This document shows, in pieces, positions 10,553 to 18,888 of a stretch of 36,123 nucleotides of DNA (positions are counted from its first letter, which is position 1; each line of letters starts with the position of its first letter). Position numbers and translations under genes: made by a program. Source of the stretch: Variibacter sp. (GTDB lineage: Bacteria; Pseudomonadota; Alphaproteobacteria; Rhizobiales; Xanthobacteraceae); NCBI GenBank assembly GCA_019689555.1, contig JADGHE010000035.1, positions 1 to 36,123 on the forward strand. The letters run 5' to 3'. The notes beneath the pieces are model-generated. The model did not search any database. It had not been told where the DNA came from and was given only the letters and a program-made list of their open reading frames with translations.

Positions 10553-11732
10553 CCTTGCGCCGGACGCGGGAGGCCCCCCCGCCCCGCGGGGCGAGCCCTT
10601 CGGTGTCTATGTGCATTGGCCGTTCTGTCTCTCGAAATGCCCCTATTGCGACTTCAACAGCCACGTGCGCCGCGAGCCGATCGACGAGGCGCGCTTCGTC
10701 CGCGCCTTCGCGGCGGAGATTGCGACAACCGCAGCGCGCACGCCCGGCCGCACCGTCTCGACGATCTTTTTCGGCGGCGGCACGCCGTCGCTGATGCAGC
10801 CCGCGACCGTGGCCGCCATTCTCGACGCCATCGCCGCGCATTGGGCGGTCGACCCCGAGGTCGAGGTGACGCTCGAGGCCAACCCCACGAGCGTCGAAGC
10901 CGACCGCTTCCGCGGCTACCGGACGGCGGGCGTCAACCGCGTGTCGCTCGGGGTGCAGGCGCTCGACGACGCGGCGCTCGCCGCGCTGGGGCGGCTGCAC
11001 ACGGCGGAGGAAGCGCTCGCCGCCGTCGCGGTCGCGCGCCGGATCTTCGACCGCTATTCGTTCGACCTCATCTACGCCCGACCGCAGCAGAGCCCTGAGG
11101 CCTGGCGCGCGGAGCTCGAGCGCGCGATCGCCGAGGCTGCCGATCACCTGTCGCTCTACCAGCTCACGATCGAGCCCGACACGCCTTTTGCGAGCCTCGC
11201 CGCCGCCGGCCGGCTTGCCGTGCCCGACGAGGAACAGGCGCGCGCCCTCTACGACGTAACGCAGGAGGTCTGCGACGCGCACGGCCTGCCGGCCTACGAG
11301 ATTTCGAACCATGCCCGGCCGGGTGCGGAGTGCCGGCACAACCTGCTCTACTGGCGCGCCGGCGAATATGCCGGCATCGGACCGGGCGCCCACGGCCGGC
11401 TGCGGGTGGACGAGGCCTGGCGCGCGACCGCAACCGAGAAGCGTCCGGAATCCTGGCTGATGCGGGTCGAGGCGACGGGGCATGGGCTCGTCGCCGACGA
11501 GCCGCTGAGCCGCGCCGAGCGCGGCGACGAGTTCCTCCTGATGGGGCTTCGGCTTGCCGAGGGCATCGACCCCGCCCGCTTTGCCGCGATCACGGGGCGC
11601 CCCCTCGATGCGCGGCGCATCGCCATGCTTGAGGCGGACGGTTTTGTCGAAAGAACGCCCCCCGGGCGCCTGCGCGTGACTCGCGCGGGCTTCCCGGTGC
11701 TCGACGCCATCGTCGCCGACCTCGCCGCATAG
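10539..11732 (+). CDS. hemW: Radical SAM heme chaperone HemW (HemN-like)
   Basis: The 397-residue protein has the radical SAM cluster motif CxxxCxxC as CLSKCPYC, followed by DF. HemN coproporphyrinogen dehydrogenases have an additional cysteine at that place, so HemW is preferred. Further support is FFGGGTPS after the cluster, the GVQALDD segment, and the HemW-type CRHNLLYW motif followed by GIGPGAHG. HemW binds heme and is thought to deliver it to respiratory enzymes; it does not make protoporphyrinogen. Old annotations call it oxygen-independent coproporphyrinogen III oxidase. It follows rdgB with a 14-base overlap and converges with the lipoprotein gene. Confidence 0.92.
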   Translation: MPGHDLAPDAGGPPAPRGEPFGVYVHWPFCLSKCPYCDFNSHVRREPIDEARFVRAFAAEIATTAARTPGRTVSTIFFGGGTPSLMQPATVAAILDAIAAHWAVDPEVEVTLEANPTSVEADRFRGYRTAGVNRVSLGVQALDDAALAALGRLHTAEEALAAVAVARRIFDRYSFDLIYARPQQSPEAWRAELERAIAEAADHLSLYQLTIEPDTPFASLAAAGRLAVPDEEQARALYDVTQEVCDAHGLPAYEISNHARPGAECRHNLLYWRAGEYAGIGPGAHGRLRVDEAWRATATEKRPESWLMRVEATGHGLVADEPLSRAERGDEFLLMGLRLAEGIDPARFAAITGRPLDARRIAMLEADGFVERTPPGRLRVTRAGFPVLDAIVADLAA

Positions 11733-11767
11733 TGCCGCCCAAGGGCCGGCCGCGGCGGCGAGGGCGG

Positions 11768-12973
11768 TCAGGTCTGGCCGGCGAAGGCTTTCGGAGCCGG
11801 GCTCACGGTCTGCGGACCGGACGGCGTGACCCGCACCACGCCGAGCCCGCGCTCGTTGGTGCCGTCGGGCTTGAAGCGGAAGATTCCGTCGACCCCCGCG
11901 AACCCCGACGGATTGGTCAGCACCTGCTCCGAGAAGCGCTGCGGCCCCTGGGTCTTGACCAGCGCCGCGACCAGCGAAACCGCGTCATAGGCGAGCGAGG
12001 CGGTGCGCGGCGGCTCCTGCCCGTAGCGCTTCTGGTAGCGCGCCGCAAAGCTGCGGAAGCCGCCCGTGTCGGGCGCCGCGAACCACCCGCCCTGCAGCGT
12101 GGAATTGGACGCGATCCGCGGATCGTCCCACAGCCCGGTGCCGAGGAACTGCAGGCGCCGGAGGTTGCCGGTGCTGGTGGCGAGCAACTGGGCGACCGCC
12201 GCAACCGCCTCCGGCTCGCCGGGGAGAAATACGGCATCCGCCTGCGCGAGCGCCGGGACCAGCCGGCGCACCGCCTCCTGCATGCGGCCGGGATCGGCGG
12301 CGTAGCGCTCCAGCGCCACCGTCCGGGCGTTGTGGCGGGCGACCGCCTGGCGGAACGCGGCCTCGACCACGTTGCCGTAAGCGTTCTCGGGGATCAGGGC
12401 GGCGAACGAGCGCTTGCTGCGCGACACCGCGTAGTCGATCACGCGCTCGACGTCCGATTCCGGCAGGAAGCTCAAGAGATAGACGCCGCGCGTGGCGACG
12501 CTGGTGTCGGTCGAGAAGGCGATCACGGGAATGTTGCGCCCGCGCGCGACCTGCCCCACGGCCGCGACCGACGGCGCGAACAACGGGCCGATGATGATCT
12601 CCGCGCCCTCGTTGATCGCCGCCTCCGCGGCCGCCTGCGCCCCCTGCGCGGTGCCGCCGTCGTCCTTGACGAGAAGCTGGACGTTGGGCGCGCTGAACTC
12701 GCTCAATGCGAGCTCGGCCGCGTTGCGCATGGCCTGCGCGACGGGGCCGGCATTGCCGCCGGCCGACAACGGCAGGATAAGCCCCGCGCGCACCTGACCC
12801 GAGCCGATGGCGGTCGCGGGCTGCTGCGGCTGCTGCGGCGCCGTCGGCGCGCTCTCGAACAGCGAGCTGCTGGAGCAGGCCGCGAGCAGGCCAGCCGCAG
12901 CGAAAAGCGCCGCGGCGAGGCAGGCTCGCCTGCCCGGCTGCGGTAGCGTGGACCGTTCCCGCGTCAGCGCCAA
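11768..12973 (-). CDS. Penicillin-binding protein activator family lipoprotein (LpoA C-domain-like)
   Basis: The 401-residue product has a lipoprotein signal with lipobox LAAC, the lipidated cysteine being residue 33. After a Ser/Pro/Gln-rich linker comes a periplasmic-binding-protein type I fold (about 60-390) with GLILPLSAGG at the first strand, IIGPLFAPSV, and FLGTGLWDD in the second lobe. In E. coli the corresponding domain of LpoA is coupled to PBP1A; in alphaproteobacteria this single-domain form sits next to rsmI, as here. Whether it activates a peptidoglycan synthase in this organism is inferred. The TTG start at 12973 has GGGAG about 7 bases upstream; no ATG is available in frame. 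Confidence 0.85.
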   Translation of the reverse strand: MALTRERSTLPQPGRRACLAAALFAAAGLLAACSSSSLFESAPTAPQQPQQPATAIGSGQVRAGLILPLSAGGNAGPVAQAMRNAAELALSEFSAPNVQLLVKDDGGTAQGAQAAAEAAINEGAEIIIGPLFAPSVAAVGQVARGRNIPVIAFSTDTSVATRGVYLLSFLPESDVERVIDYAVSRSKRSFAALIPENAYGNVVEAAFRQAVARHNARTVALERYAADPGRMQEAVRRLVPALAQADAVFLPGEPEAVAAVAQLLATSTGNLRRLQFLGTGLWDDPRIASNSTLQGGWFAAPDTGGFRSFAARYQKRYGQEPPRTASLAYDAVSLVAALVKTQGPQRFSEQVLTNPSGFAGVDGIFRFKPDGTNERGLGVVRVTPSGPQTVSPAPKAFAGQT

Positions 12974-13076
12974 AGCTCAACTCCCGCCTGGTGGCCGCGC
13001 AAGGCGATTCACCGACCCCCTTGCGCTCCCATGGTTAAAGAATCGGCAGACCGATGCCAAGCACGGACCCGTGACG

Positions 13077-14051
13077 ATGCACGATCTCGCCATTAAACTG
13101 GCCGCAATGCGGCACGATCGACGGGCGGACCACGAGAATGCGGCGGCGGCGCGGCAGCGGCGCTACATCGTGGCAGGCCAGCCCGTGGAAGCGCCGCCGC
13201 TCGCGCCCGGCCTGTACGTCGTCGCCACCCCGATCGGCAATCTGCGCGACATCACCCTGCGCGCCCTCGAGACGCTGGCGGCGGCCGACGTGATCGCCTG
13301 CGAGGACACCCGCGTCACGCGCAAGCTCACGGGCCACTACGGCATCTCGGCCCCGCTCACCCCGTATCACGACCACAATGCCGCGGTCGCCCGGCCGAAG
13401 ATTCTGGCGCGGCTGGGCGAGGGCGCGGCCGTGGCGCTCGTCTCCGACGCCGGCACGCCGCTGATCTCCGATCCGGGCTTCAAGCTGGTGCGGGCGGCGC
13501 TGGAGGCCGGACACCGCGTGTTCGCCGTGCCCGGCGCGTCGGCCGCACTCGCCGCGCTCATGGTTGCGGGGCTTCCGACCAACCGGTTCACGTTCGAGGG
13601 CTTCCTACCGCCCAAGAAGGCCGCCCGGCAGGCCCGCATCGCGGCGCTCGCGTCCATGACGACGACGCTCGTTCTGTTCGAGACCGGCCCGCGGCTCGCG
13701 GCCGCCCTCGCCGACCTCGCGGCCGGGCTCGGGCCGCGGCCGGCCTGCATCTGCCGCGAGTTGACGAAGCTGCACGAGGAGGTCCGCCGGGGCGATCTCG
13801 CGACGCTTGCCGCTGCCTGCGCGGAAGGGCCCGCGCCGCGCGGGGAGCTGGTCATCGTCATCGCCCCGCCCGCAGAACCCGCCCGAACGGACGCCGAGGA
13901 TGCCGGCGCGCTGCTGCGGCGCGCGCTCGCGCGCGGTTCGGTCAAGGCGGCGGTGGCCGAGGTCTCGGCGATCACCGGGCGGCCGCGCGGCGAGATCTAC
14001 CGCCAGGCGCTCGCCATCGTCCGCGAGGGGCGCGATGCCGCGCGAGACTAG
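13077..14051 (+). CDS. rsmI: 16S rRNA (cytidine(1402)-2'-O)-methyltransferase
   Basis: RsmI 2'-O-methylates C1402 of 16S rRNA in the decoding centre, using SAM. The 324-residue protein has the tetrapyrrole-methylase fold: [19 protein letters not shown] near residue 45, ACEDTRVT, the [16 protein letters not shown] motif, and the AVPGASA and EGFLPPK segments. The start is uncertain: ATG 13077 is used, with GTG 13071 and ATG 13107 possible; no clear ribosome site is visible. It is divergent from the lipoprotein gene across about 100 bases and overlaps yraN by 17 bases. Confidence 0.94.
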   Translation: MHDLAIKLAAMRHDRRADHENAAAARQRRYIVAGQPVEAPPLAPGLYVVATPIGNLRDITLRALETLAAADVIACEDTRVTRKLTGHYGISAPLTPYHDHNAAVARPKILARLGEGAAVALVSDAGTPLISDPGFKLVRAALEAGHRVFAVPGASAALAALMVAGLPTNRFTFEGFLPPKKAARQARIAALASMTTTLVLFETGPRLAAALADLAAGLGPRPACICRELTKLHEEVRRGDLATLAAACAEGPAPRGELVIVIAPPAEPARTDAEDAGALLRRALARGSVKAAVAEVSAITGRPRGEIYRQALAIVREGRDAARD

Positions 14052-14451
14052 ACCGCCGCTCCCCTCGCCGCAGCCGCTGCCCGCGCCGGAGCCGCGCCGG
14101 CAGACGGCGTTCCGTCTCGGGCTCTCGGCCGAGAGCCGCGCGGCGGCGCTGCTCGTCGCCAAGGGCTATCGCATCGCGGCGCGGCGCTGGCGGTCGCCGC
14201 TCGGCGAGATCGACATCGTGGCCCGGCGCGGACGGCTGCTGGTCTTCGTCGAGGTGAAGGCGCGCGAGCGGCTCGACGACGCCGCCTGGTCGGTCACGCC
14301 GCGCCAGCGCGCGCGCATCGTCGCCGCGGCCGAAGCCTGGCTCGCCGCGCATCCCGAGGACGCTCAGCGCGACATGCGCTTCGACGCGATGCTGGTCGCG
14401 CCCGGGCGCGTTCCGCAGCACATCGTGGCGGCGTTCGACGCGAGCCGCTGA
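14035..14451 (+). CDS. yraN: YraN family protein (UPF0102, nuclease-like fold)
   Basis: This 138-residue protein has the restriction-endonuclease-like core of the UPF0102 family: G..AE..AA..L..KGY..A.RRWR, then GEIDIV and VFVEVKAR, in which the Asp and the ExK residues form the typical PD-(D/E)xK-like site. Function in the cell is not firmly established for the family. The start ATG lies inside the end of rsmI, with GAGGGG 4 bases upstream, indicating translational coupling. It runs tail to tail with the MCP gene, 18 bases apart. Confidence 0.9.
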   Translation: MPRETRPPLPSPQPLPAPEPRRQTAFRLGLSAESRAAALLVAKGYRIAARRWRSPLGEIDIVARRGRLLVFVEVKARERLDDAAWSVTPRQRARIVAAAEAWLAAHPEDAQRDMRFDAMLVAPGRVPQHIVAAFDASR

Positions 14452-14469
14452 GCGCGATTTCCCGATCGC

Positions 14470-15693
14470 TCAAGCCGCGTGCAGCCGGGCGAGAAAGGCG
14501 TCGATCTCGCCGCGCATGCGGGTGGCGAGCACCGCGAGCTCGTCCGCCGTGCGGCGCAGTGCGACCGCATTGGCGTTCGCCTCGCCGCTCGCCTCGCTGG
14601 CGCGAGCGATCTCCTCGGCGCTGTCGACGGTGCGTTTCGCGGCCGTGTCGGCGCTGCGGGCGATCTCCTGCGTGGCGGCCCCCTGCTGCGTGACGGCGGC
14701 GGCGATGGCGGCGCTGATCTCGCCGATGTCGCGAATGGTGTTGCGGATGGCGCCGATCGCCACCACGGAGCGGCCGGTGGCCTGCTGCATGGCGGCGATG
14801 TGGCCCGATATTTCCTCGGTGGCCTTGGCGGTCTGAGCGGCAAGCGCCTTCACCTCGCCCGCCACCACGCTGAAGCCGCGCCCGGCCGCGCCGGCGCGCG
14901 CAGCCTCGATGCTCGCATTGAGGGCGAGCAGGTTCGTCTGCTCGGCGATCGCGGTGATGAGCTTCACAACGTTGCCGATGCGGCTTGCCGCCTCGTCGAG
15001 CTCGCTCACGGCCGCGTGGGTGCGCTCCGCTTCCGCCACGGCCTTTTCGACGATCCGCGTCGACTGGGCGACCTGCCGGTCGATCTCCGTGACCGAGGCC
15101 GTGAGCTCGTCGGCGGCCGAGGCGATGTCGCGCACATGGCTCGACGCCTCATGAGACGCGCGCTTGGCGCCCTCGGTGCGGCCGCAGGCCTCTCCGGCGC
15201 GGCCGACGACGCGGGAGGAGGCCTCGATCGCCTGCTCGACGATGCGGGCGAGATCGGCGAGCGTCGCTTCGACCTCCTCGGCAAAGCGCAGGATTTCGGT
15301 CCCGATCGCCTCCTGCCTTCGGCTGCGCGCCGCAGCGTCGTCGAGCACCGTGCGGCTGAACGCCTCGTTGCGCTGAAGCACGTCCCGCAGTTGGGACAGC
15401 GCCCGCGCGAGCGCGCCCACCTCGTCGCCGCGCCCGCAGCCGGGAATTTCGACGCCGCTCGTGCCGGCCGCCATCGCCTGCGCCGCCTCGCCGAGCGCCT
15501 GGAGCGGCCGGCCGGCCTCGGCCACGACCCCCGCGCCGGCGGCGGCGAGCACAACCACGCAACCGGCAAAGCCCCAGAGCGGAAGCGGCGCGCCGAGGGC
15601 CGCCGCCATACCCAGCCCGCCTCCGGCAGTCGCCAGCAAGGCGAAGATCGCGTAAAGCTTCGCCGCGATCGACAGCTTCGGCGCAATGCTCAT
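14470..15693 (-). CDS. Methyl-accepting chemotaxis-type protein lacking a large sensor domain
   Basis: The 407-residue protein has two hydrophobic segments (about 11-33 and 38-58) separated by only a few residues, so there is essentially no periplasmic sensing domain. A HAMP-like region follows (about 57-108), then a long helical signalling domain. The hairpin tip that contacts CheA/CheW is intact at 252-268 ([17 protein letters not shown]), followed by [15 protein letters not shown]. It should therefore signal through a Che pathway. It sits alone between yraN and gshB. The ATG at 15693 was chosen; a GTG at 15705 would add four residues. The ligand is unknown. Confidence 0.88.
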   Translation of the reverse strand: MSIAPKLSIAAKLYAIFALLATAGGGLGMAAALGAPLPLWGFAGCVVVLAAAGAGVVAEAGRPLQALGEAAQAMAAGTSGVEIPGCGRGDEVGALARALSQLRDVLQRNEAFSRTVLDDAAARSRRQEAIGTEILRFAEEVEATLADLARIVEQAIEASSRVVGRAGEACGRTEGAKRASHEASSHVRDIASAADELTASVTEIDRQVAQSTRIVEKAVAEAERTHAAVSELDEAASRIGNVVKLITAIAEQTNLLALNASIEAARAGAAGRGFSVVAGEVKALAAQTAKATEEISGHIAAMQQATGRSVVAIGAIRNTIRDIGEISAAIAAAVTQQGAATQEIARSADTAAKRTVDSAEEIARASEASGEANANAVALRRTADELAVLATRMRGEIDAFLARLHAA

Positions 15694-15790
15694 CACGGTT
15701 GTCACCCGGAGGCGAAGGCTGCGATGCGTCAGATTACGCGGCAGACGTTAACCCCCGGTTGTCGCTAACCCCACTTTCCGAAGGTTGCCC

Positions 15791-16735
15791 ATGGCCCTGA
15801 ACGTCGCCGTCCAGATGGATCCGATCGAGCGGATCAACATCCGCGGGGATTCGACTTTCGCGCTGCTGCTCGCGGCACAGGCCCGCGGCCACAAGCTCAG
15901 CTACTACACCCCCGACCGGCTGGCGATGCGCGACGGGCGGGTGTTCGCCACGGTCCAGCCGCTCGGGGTGCAGGACGTGGAGGGCGCCCATTACAAGCTC
16001 GGCGAGGAGCGCCGGGCCGCGATCGAAGAGTTCGACGTCGTGCTGATGCGCCAGGACCCGCCGTTCGACCTCAGCTACATCACGGCGACGCATTTCCTGG
16101 AGCGCGTGCATCCGCGGACGCTGGTCGTCAACGATCCGGCGCATGTGCGCAATGCGCCGGAGAAGGTGTTCGTCACGCTGTTTCCCGAGCTGATGCCGCC
16201 GACGCTCATCACCCGCGACCTCGCGGAGATCAAGGCGTTTCGCGCCGAGTTCGGCGACATCGTCATGAAGCCGCTCTACGGCCACGGCGGCGGCGCGGTT
16301 TTTCGCGTGACGCGCGAGGATCTCAACTTCGGCTCGCTGTACGACATGTTCGCCGCGTCGTTCCGCGAGCCCTGGGTGGTGCAGCGCTTTCTGCCCAACG
16401 TGAAGCAGGGCGACAAGCGCATCATCCTCGTGGACGGCGAATTCGCGGGCGCCGTCAACCGCGTGCCCGCCCCCGACGACCTGCGCTCGAACATGGTGCG
16501 CGGCGGCGCCGCGGAGCCGACCGAACTCTCCGACCGCGAGCGGGAGATCTGCACGCGGCTCGGCCCCGCGCTGCGCGAGCGCGGGCTCCTGTTCGTCGGC
16601 ATCGACGTGATCGACGGCTATCTCACCGAAATCAACGTTACCTCTCCGACCGGCATCCGCGCGGTGAAGAAGGTCGGCGGGCCCGACATTGCCGAACTGA
16701 TCTGGGACAAGATCGAGGCGAAGCGGTCGGCCTGA
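15791..16735 (+). CDS. gshB: Glutathione synthetase
   Basis: This 314-residue ATP-grasp ligase joins gamma-glutamylcysteine and glycine to form glutathione in the cytoplasm. Landmarks are the N-terminal [16 protein letters not shown] segment, [11 protein letters not shown], the ATP-grasp [10 protein letters not shown] loop, and the C-terminal [12 protein letters not shown] motif that binds Mg-ATP and substrate. Length matches the E. coli enzyme. The ATG at 15791 has an AAGG site 6 bases upstream. In related genomes gshB usually follows yraN closely; here a receptor gene has come between them on the opposite strand. Confidence 0.96.
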   Translation: MALNVAVQMDPIERINIRGDSTFALLLAAQARGHKLSYYTPDRLAMRDGRVFATVQPLGVQDVEGAHYKLGEERRAAIEEFDVVLMRQDPPFDLSYITATHFLERVHPRTLVVNDPAHVRNAPEKVFVTLFPELMPPTLITRDLAEIKAFRAEFGDIVMKPLYGHGGGAVFRVTREDLNFGSLYDMFAASFREPWVVQRFLPNVKQGDKRIILVDGEFAGAVNRVPAPDDLRSNMVRGGAAEPTELSDREREICTRLGPALRERGLLFVGIDVIDGYLTEINVTSPTGIRAVKKVGGPDIAELIWDKIEAKRSA

Positions 16736-16740
16736 GCGCG

Positions 16741-16786
16741 GGCGGCGGAACGGAGCCGCCGGCGCAAGGTGCCCTTAGGCGGCACC
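16741..16786. terminator. Two hairpins between convergent gshB and the flavin reductase
   Basis: 16741-16746 pairs with 16755-16760 (6 bp, 8-base loop) and 16768-16773 pairs with 16781-16786 (6 bp, 7-base loop). They lie in the 98-base gap between two converging genes and could act as terminators in both directions, though neither is followed by a T-run. Confidence 0.4.
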
Positions 16787-16833
16787 CTCCAGCGCGGCGC
16801 GCGCGGCCGACGCGGCGCACGTCGTCCGGACCG

Positions 16834-17418
16834 CTACGCCCGCTCGCCTGGCTTTCGCTCTATCGTCGGATAAGCGGGTCCCGCGCCGCGCCCGCCGAGC
16901 GCGTGCGCGAGGCGCACGATTTCATCCCCCAGCAGCCGGCACTGCTCGGCGATCGTTTCATCGAGACGATCGCCTTGGAAGTGCGCGTTGTGCGCATAGA
17001 CCGCGCCCGGAATGGTGTAGGCGCGGAAGAAGGACAGGAGCGGCCGCAGCTGATGTTCGATCGCGAGGAAATGATGGTCGCTGCCGCCGGTGGCGAGAAG
17101 GCCGACCGGCTTGCCGCGCAGCGCCTCGTTGGGCAGCAGATCGAACAGGTTCTTGAACGCGCCCGTGACGCTGCCGCGATAGATGGGGGAGCCGACGACA
17201 TAGGCGTCGGCCGCGGCGACGAGGTCGATCACGGCCCGCGTGTCGCCCTCGTAGAGCTCGGGCCGGCGGCCGTCGCAGAAGACGAGCCTGCGCTCAGAGA
17301 CCTCGAGCAGTTCCGTGTCCACGCCCGCATGTTGCCCGGCCGCCGCAAGCACATGGGCAATGAGGCGGCTGGTGCGGGAGCCCTGGCTGAGGCTCCCGCT
17401 GATGCCGAGAACGCGCAT
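16834..17418 (-). CDS. NADPH-dependent FMN reductase (MsuE/SsuE-like), partner of SfnG
   Basis: The 194-residue flavin reductase has the phosphate-binding SGSLSQGSRTSRL loop at the N-terminus and the GSPIYRGSVTGAFKNLFDLLP segment that marks the SsuE/MsuE branch. These enzymes supply FMNH2 to two-component flavin monooxygenases in sulfur scavenging. Its start codon overlaps the sfnG stop by one base (TGATG), so the two are translationally coupled and the reductase almost certainly serves SfnG. It is controlled by the same riboswitch leader. It ends facing gshB. Confidence 0.88.
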   Translation of the reverse strand: MRVLGISGSLSQGSRTSRLIAHVLAAAGQHAGVDTELLEVSERRLVFCDGRRPELYEGDTRAVIDLVAAADAYVVGSPIYRGSVTGAFKNLFDLLPNEALRGKPVGLLATGGSDHHFLAIEHQLRPLLSFFRAYTIPGAVYAHNAHFQGDRLDETIAEQCRLLGDEIVRLAHALGGRGAGPAYPTIERKPGERA

Positions 17419-18524
17419 CACGCCACCTCGGCCACGCGCTCCGCCCGCGCCGGCCGCCGGCTCGGGGCGGCGCGCACCTGGGGAATGATCCGCTCGCCGA
17501 AGCGGGGAAGATCGTCGGTGAAATGCAGGAAGCCGCACAGGAAGAGGTCGACGCCCACTGCCTCATAGGCGCGGATGCGCTCGATGATCTGCTCCTCGGT
17601 TCCGATGAGGCCGGTCTTGAAGCCGTCGTTGTACTGAACGAGGTCCTCGAACTTCGATTCCGCCCACATGCCCTGCTTCTCGGGCGAGGCGTTGCCGGCG
17701 AACTGCACCTGTTGCCGGAAGCCTTCCACCGCCTCCTCGTCGGCATGGGCGATGATCTCGCGCAGCGTATCGTGCGCCTCTTTCTCGGTGTCACGTTGGA
17801 TGACGAAGCCGTTGAGGCCGAAGCGGATCGACTCGGGGTCGCGGCCCTCGGCGGCGGCGAGCGCGCGGATCTCCGCGATCTGCTCGGCCACCTTCTCCAC
17901 GCTCGCGCCGTTCATGAAGTACCAGTCGGAGACGCGGGCGGCCATGCGGCGCGCGGCCTTGGAATTGCCCCCCTGGAAGATTTCCGGGTGCGGCTGCTGC
18001 ACCGGCTTCGGCTTCAGCGGCGCGTCGTTGATGCGGTAGAAGTCGCCTTTGAAGGTGAACGTCTCCTGCGTCCACATTCCCTTCAGAACGCGGATGAACT
18101 CCTCGGAACGGCGATAGCGCTCGTCGTGATCGAGCCAGGGCTCGCCGTAGCCGATGAACTCGCCCTTGAACCAGCCGCTGACGATGTTCACCGCGGCGCG
18201 GCCGTTCGAAATGTTGTCGATCGTGGCCACCGCCTTGGCGATCACGCCCGGATGCCAAAGCCCGGGATGGATGGCAGAAATGAGCTTGAGGCGCTGCGTC
18301 ACCGACGCCAGCGCGGCCGTAAGCGTGAGCGCCTCGAGCTGATGCTCGGCGCCGTAGCTGGCAAAGAAACGCGCCTGCGACAGAGCGTAATCGAAGCCGA
18401 CCTGCTCGGCGACGCGCGCAAGCTGGCGATTGTAGTCGAAGGTCCAGTCCGTGCGCTGCGGCAGCTTGCTGACGACCAGTCCGCCGCTGACGTTCGGCAC
18501 CCAGTAGGCGAATTTGACGCTCAT
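17418..18524 (-). CDS. sfnG: Dimethylsulfone monooxygenase (FMNH2-dependent, luciferase-like)
   Basis: This 368-residue bacterial-luciferase-family enzyme should oxidise dimethylsulfone to methanesulfinate using O2 and FMNH2, giving access to sulfur. The N-terminal KFAYWVPNVSGGLVVSK stretch, QRTDW, AVNIVSGWFKGEF, GEPWLDHDERYRRSEEF, and EDLVQYNDGFKTGLIGT closely follow SfnG as I remember it; other LLM-family proteins do not share the VPNVSGGLV start. The ATG at 18524 is preceded by a strong GGAGGAG site (18533-18539). The downstream flavin reductase overlaps by one base. The leader holds a SAM-II riboswitch and terminator. The C-terminal 15 residues are Arg/Ala-rich and may be a non-conserved extension. 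Confidence 0.9.
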   Translation of the reverse strand: MSVKFAYWVPNVSGGLVVSKLPQRTDWTFDYNRQLARVAEQVGFDYALSQARFFASYGAEHQLEALTLTAALASVTQRLKLISAIHPGLWHPGVIAKAVATIDNISNGRAAVNIVSGWFKGEFIGYGEPWLDHDERYRRSEEFIRVLKGMWTQETFTFKGDFYRINDAPLKPKPVQQPHPEIFQGGNSKAARRMAARVSDWYFMNGASVEKVAEQIAEIRALAAAEGRDPESIRFGLNGFVIQRDTEKEAHDTLREIIAHADEEAVEGFRQQVQFAGNASPEKQGMWAESKFEDLVQYNDGFKTGLIGTEEQIIERIRAYEAVGVDLFLCGFLHFTDDLPRFGERIIPQVRAAPSRRPARAERVAEVA

Positions 18525-18541
18525 TTGGCGCGCTCCTCCAC

Positions 18542-18574
18542 AAAAAAACCGCCGCAGCGCAAGCTGGGGCGGTT
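18542..18574 (-). terminator. Intrinsic terminator in the sfnG leader
   Basis: On the minus strand, 18568-18574 (AACCGCC) pairs perfectly with 18547-18553 (GGCGGTT). After one mismatch, four more pairs close a 4-base TTGC loop (18559-18562). The stem runs into seven consecutive Ts (18542-18548). It ends only a few bases before the sfnG ribosome site, where a terminator makes sense only as a regulated element. Confidence 0.85.
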
Positions 18575-18579
18575 CTGCG

Positions 18580-18636
18580 ACCTCGCTTTAGCTGCACTTG
18601 TAAGGCGCCCGCAAGCTGATGCTCAAATCGGCGCCG
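18580..18636 (-). promoter_or_regulatory. SAM-II (SAM-alpha) riboswitch aptamer
   Basis: On the minus strand the P1 stem is GGCGCC (18630-18635) paired with GGCGCC (18604-18609). Its loop begins with the conserved GATTTGAGC and ends with CAGCTTGC. The 3' strand contains ACAAGT followed by GCAGCTAAAGCGAGG, which carries the conserved GCTAAAG segment that forms the pseudoknot and contacts SAM. Spacing and order match the SAM-II class (Rfam SAM_alpha as I recall it), known mostly from alphaproteobacterial methionine genes. It starts within a few bases of the predicted transcription start and is followed at once by a terminator, so SAM binding probably ends transcription of sfnG and its reductase. 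Confidence 0.88.
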
Positions 18637-18642
18637 GCCGTG

Positions 18643-18670
18643 ACGATAGCTTCGCCGCCCGTTCTGTCAA
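18643..18670 (-). promoter_or_regulatory. Sigma-70 type promoter of the sfnG operon
   Basis: On the minus strand a perfect TTGACA (18665-18670) is followed after 16 bases by TATCGT (18643-18648). The predicted start falls at about 18636-18637, immediately before the riboswitch P1 stem. This placement supports both the promoter and the aptamer. Confidence 0.65.
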
Positions 18671-18708
18671 GCGAACAGTTCGTTCTCTAGACAGGATATT
18701 GTTCTCTA
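18661..18708. repeat. Repeated half-sites and palindrome upstream of the sfnG promoter
   Basis: GTTCTCTA occurs at 18682-18689 and again at 18701-18708, 19 bases apart, and a related GTTCTGTC is at 18661-18668, 21 bases from the first. Between them CGAACAGTTCG (18672-18682) is a perfect 11-bp palindrome abutting the -35 hexamer. The roughly two-helical-turn spacing places the half-sites on one face of the DNA, as expected for an activator array. The protein that binds is unknown. Confidence 0.5.
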
Positions 18709-18840
18709 TAGCGAATGACAGTCGGCCGCGCGTCGTCGCCTGAAACCTGCGGGCTTGGTGGCGACTGCGGATGCGGCCGCAGGCAACGCGTGTCGCGCAC
18801 AGGCGCGTCCTGAAACGCCCGGTCTGTTCCCGTAGTGTTC

Positions 18841-18869
18841 TTGTCGTCCGCCGCGCCTTCCGCTAGTCT
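18841..18869 (+). promoter_or_regulatory. Candidate promoter of comM
   Basis: TTGTCG (18841-18846) and TAGTCT (18864-18869) are 17 bases apart. The predicted start would lie about 12 bases before the ATG, leaving just enough room for the AAGGGGGG ribosome site. Matches to consensus are partial. Confidence 0.35.
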
Positions 18870-18888
18870 TTTCGCAAGGGGGGCAGTC

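Larger units (their letters stand above)
18525..18888. other. Regulatory intergenic region between sfnG and comM
   Basis: This 364-base stretch contains, reading from sfnG outward, its ribosome site, an intrinsic terminator, the SAM-II aptamer, a sigma-70 type promoter, a palindrome and repeated half-sites, and then about 130 bases with no clear structure leading to a candidate comM promoter. No small gene is supported. Confidence 0.75.
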
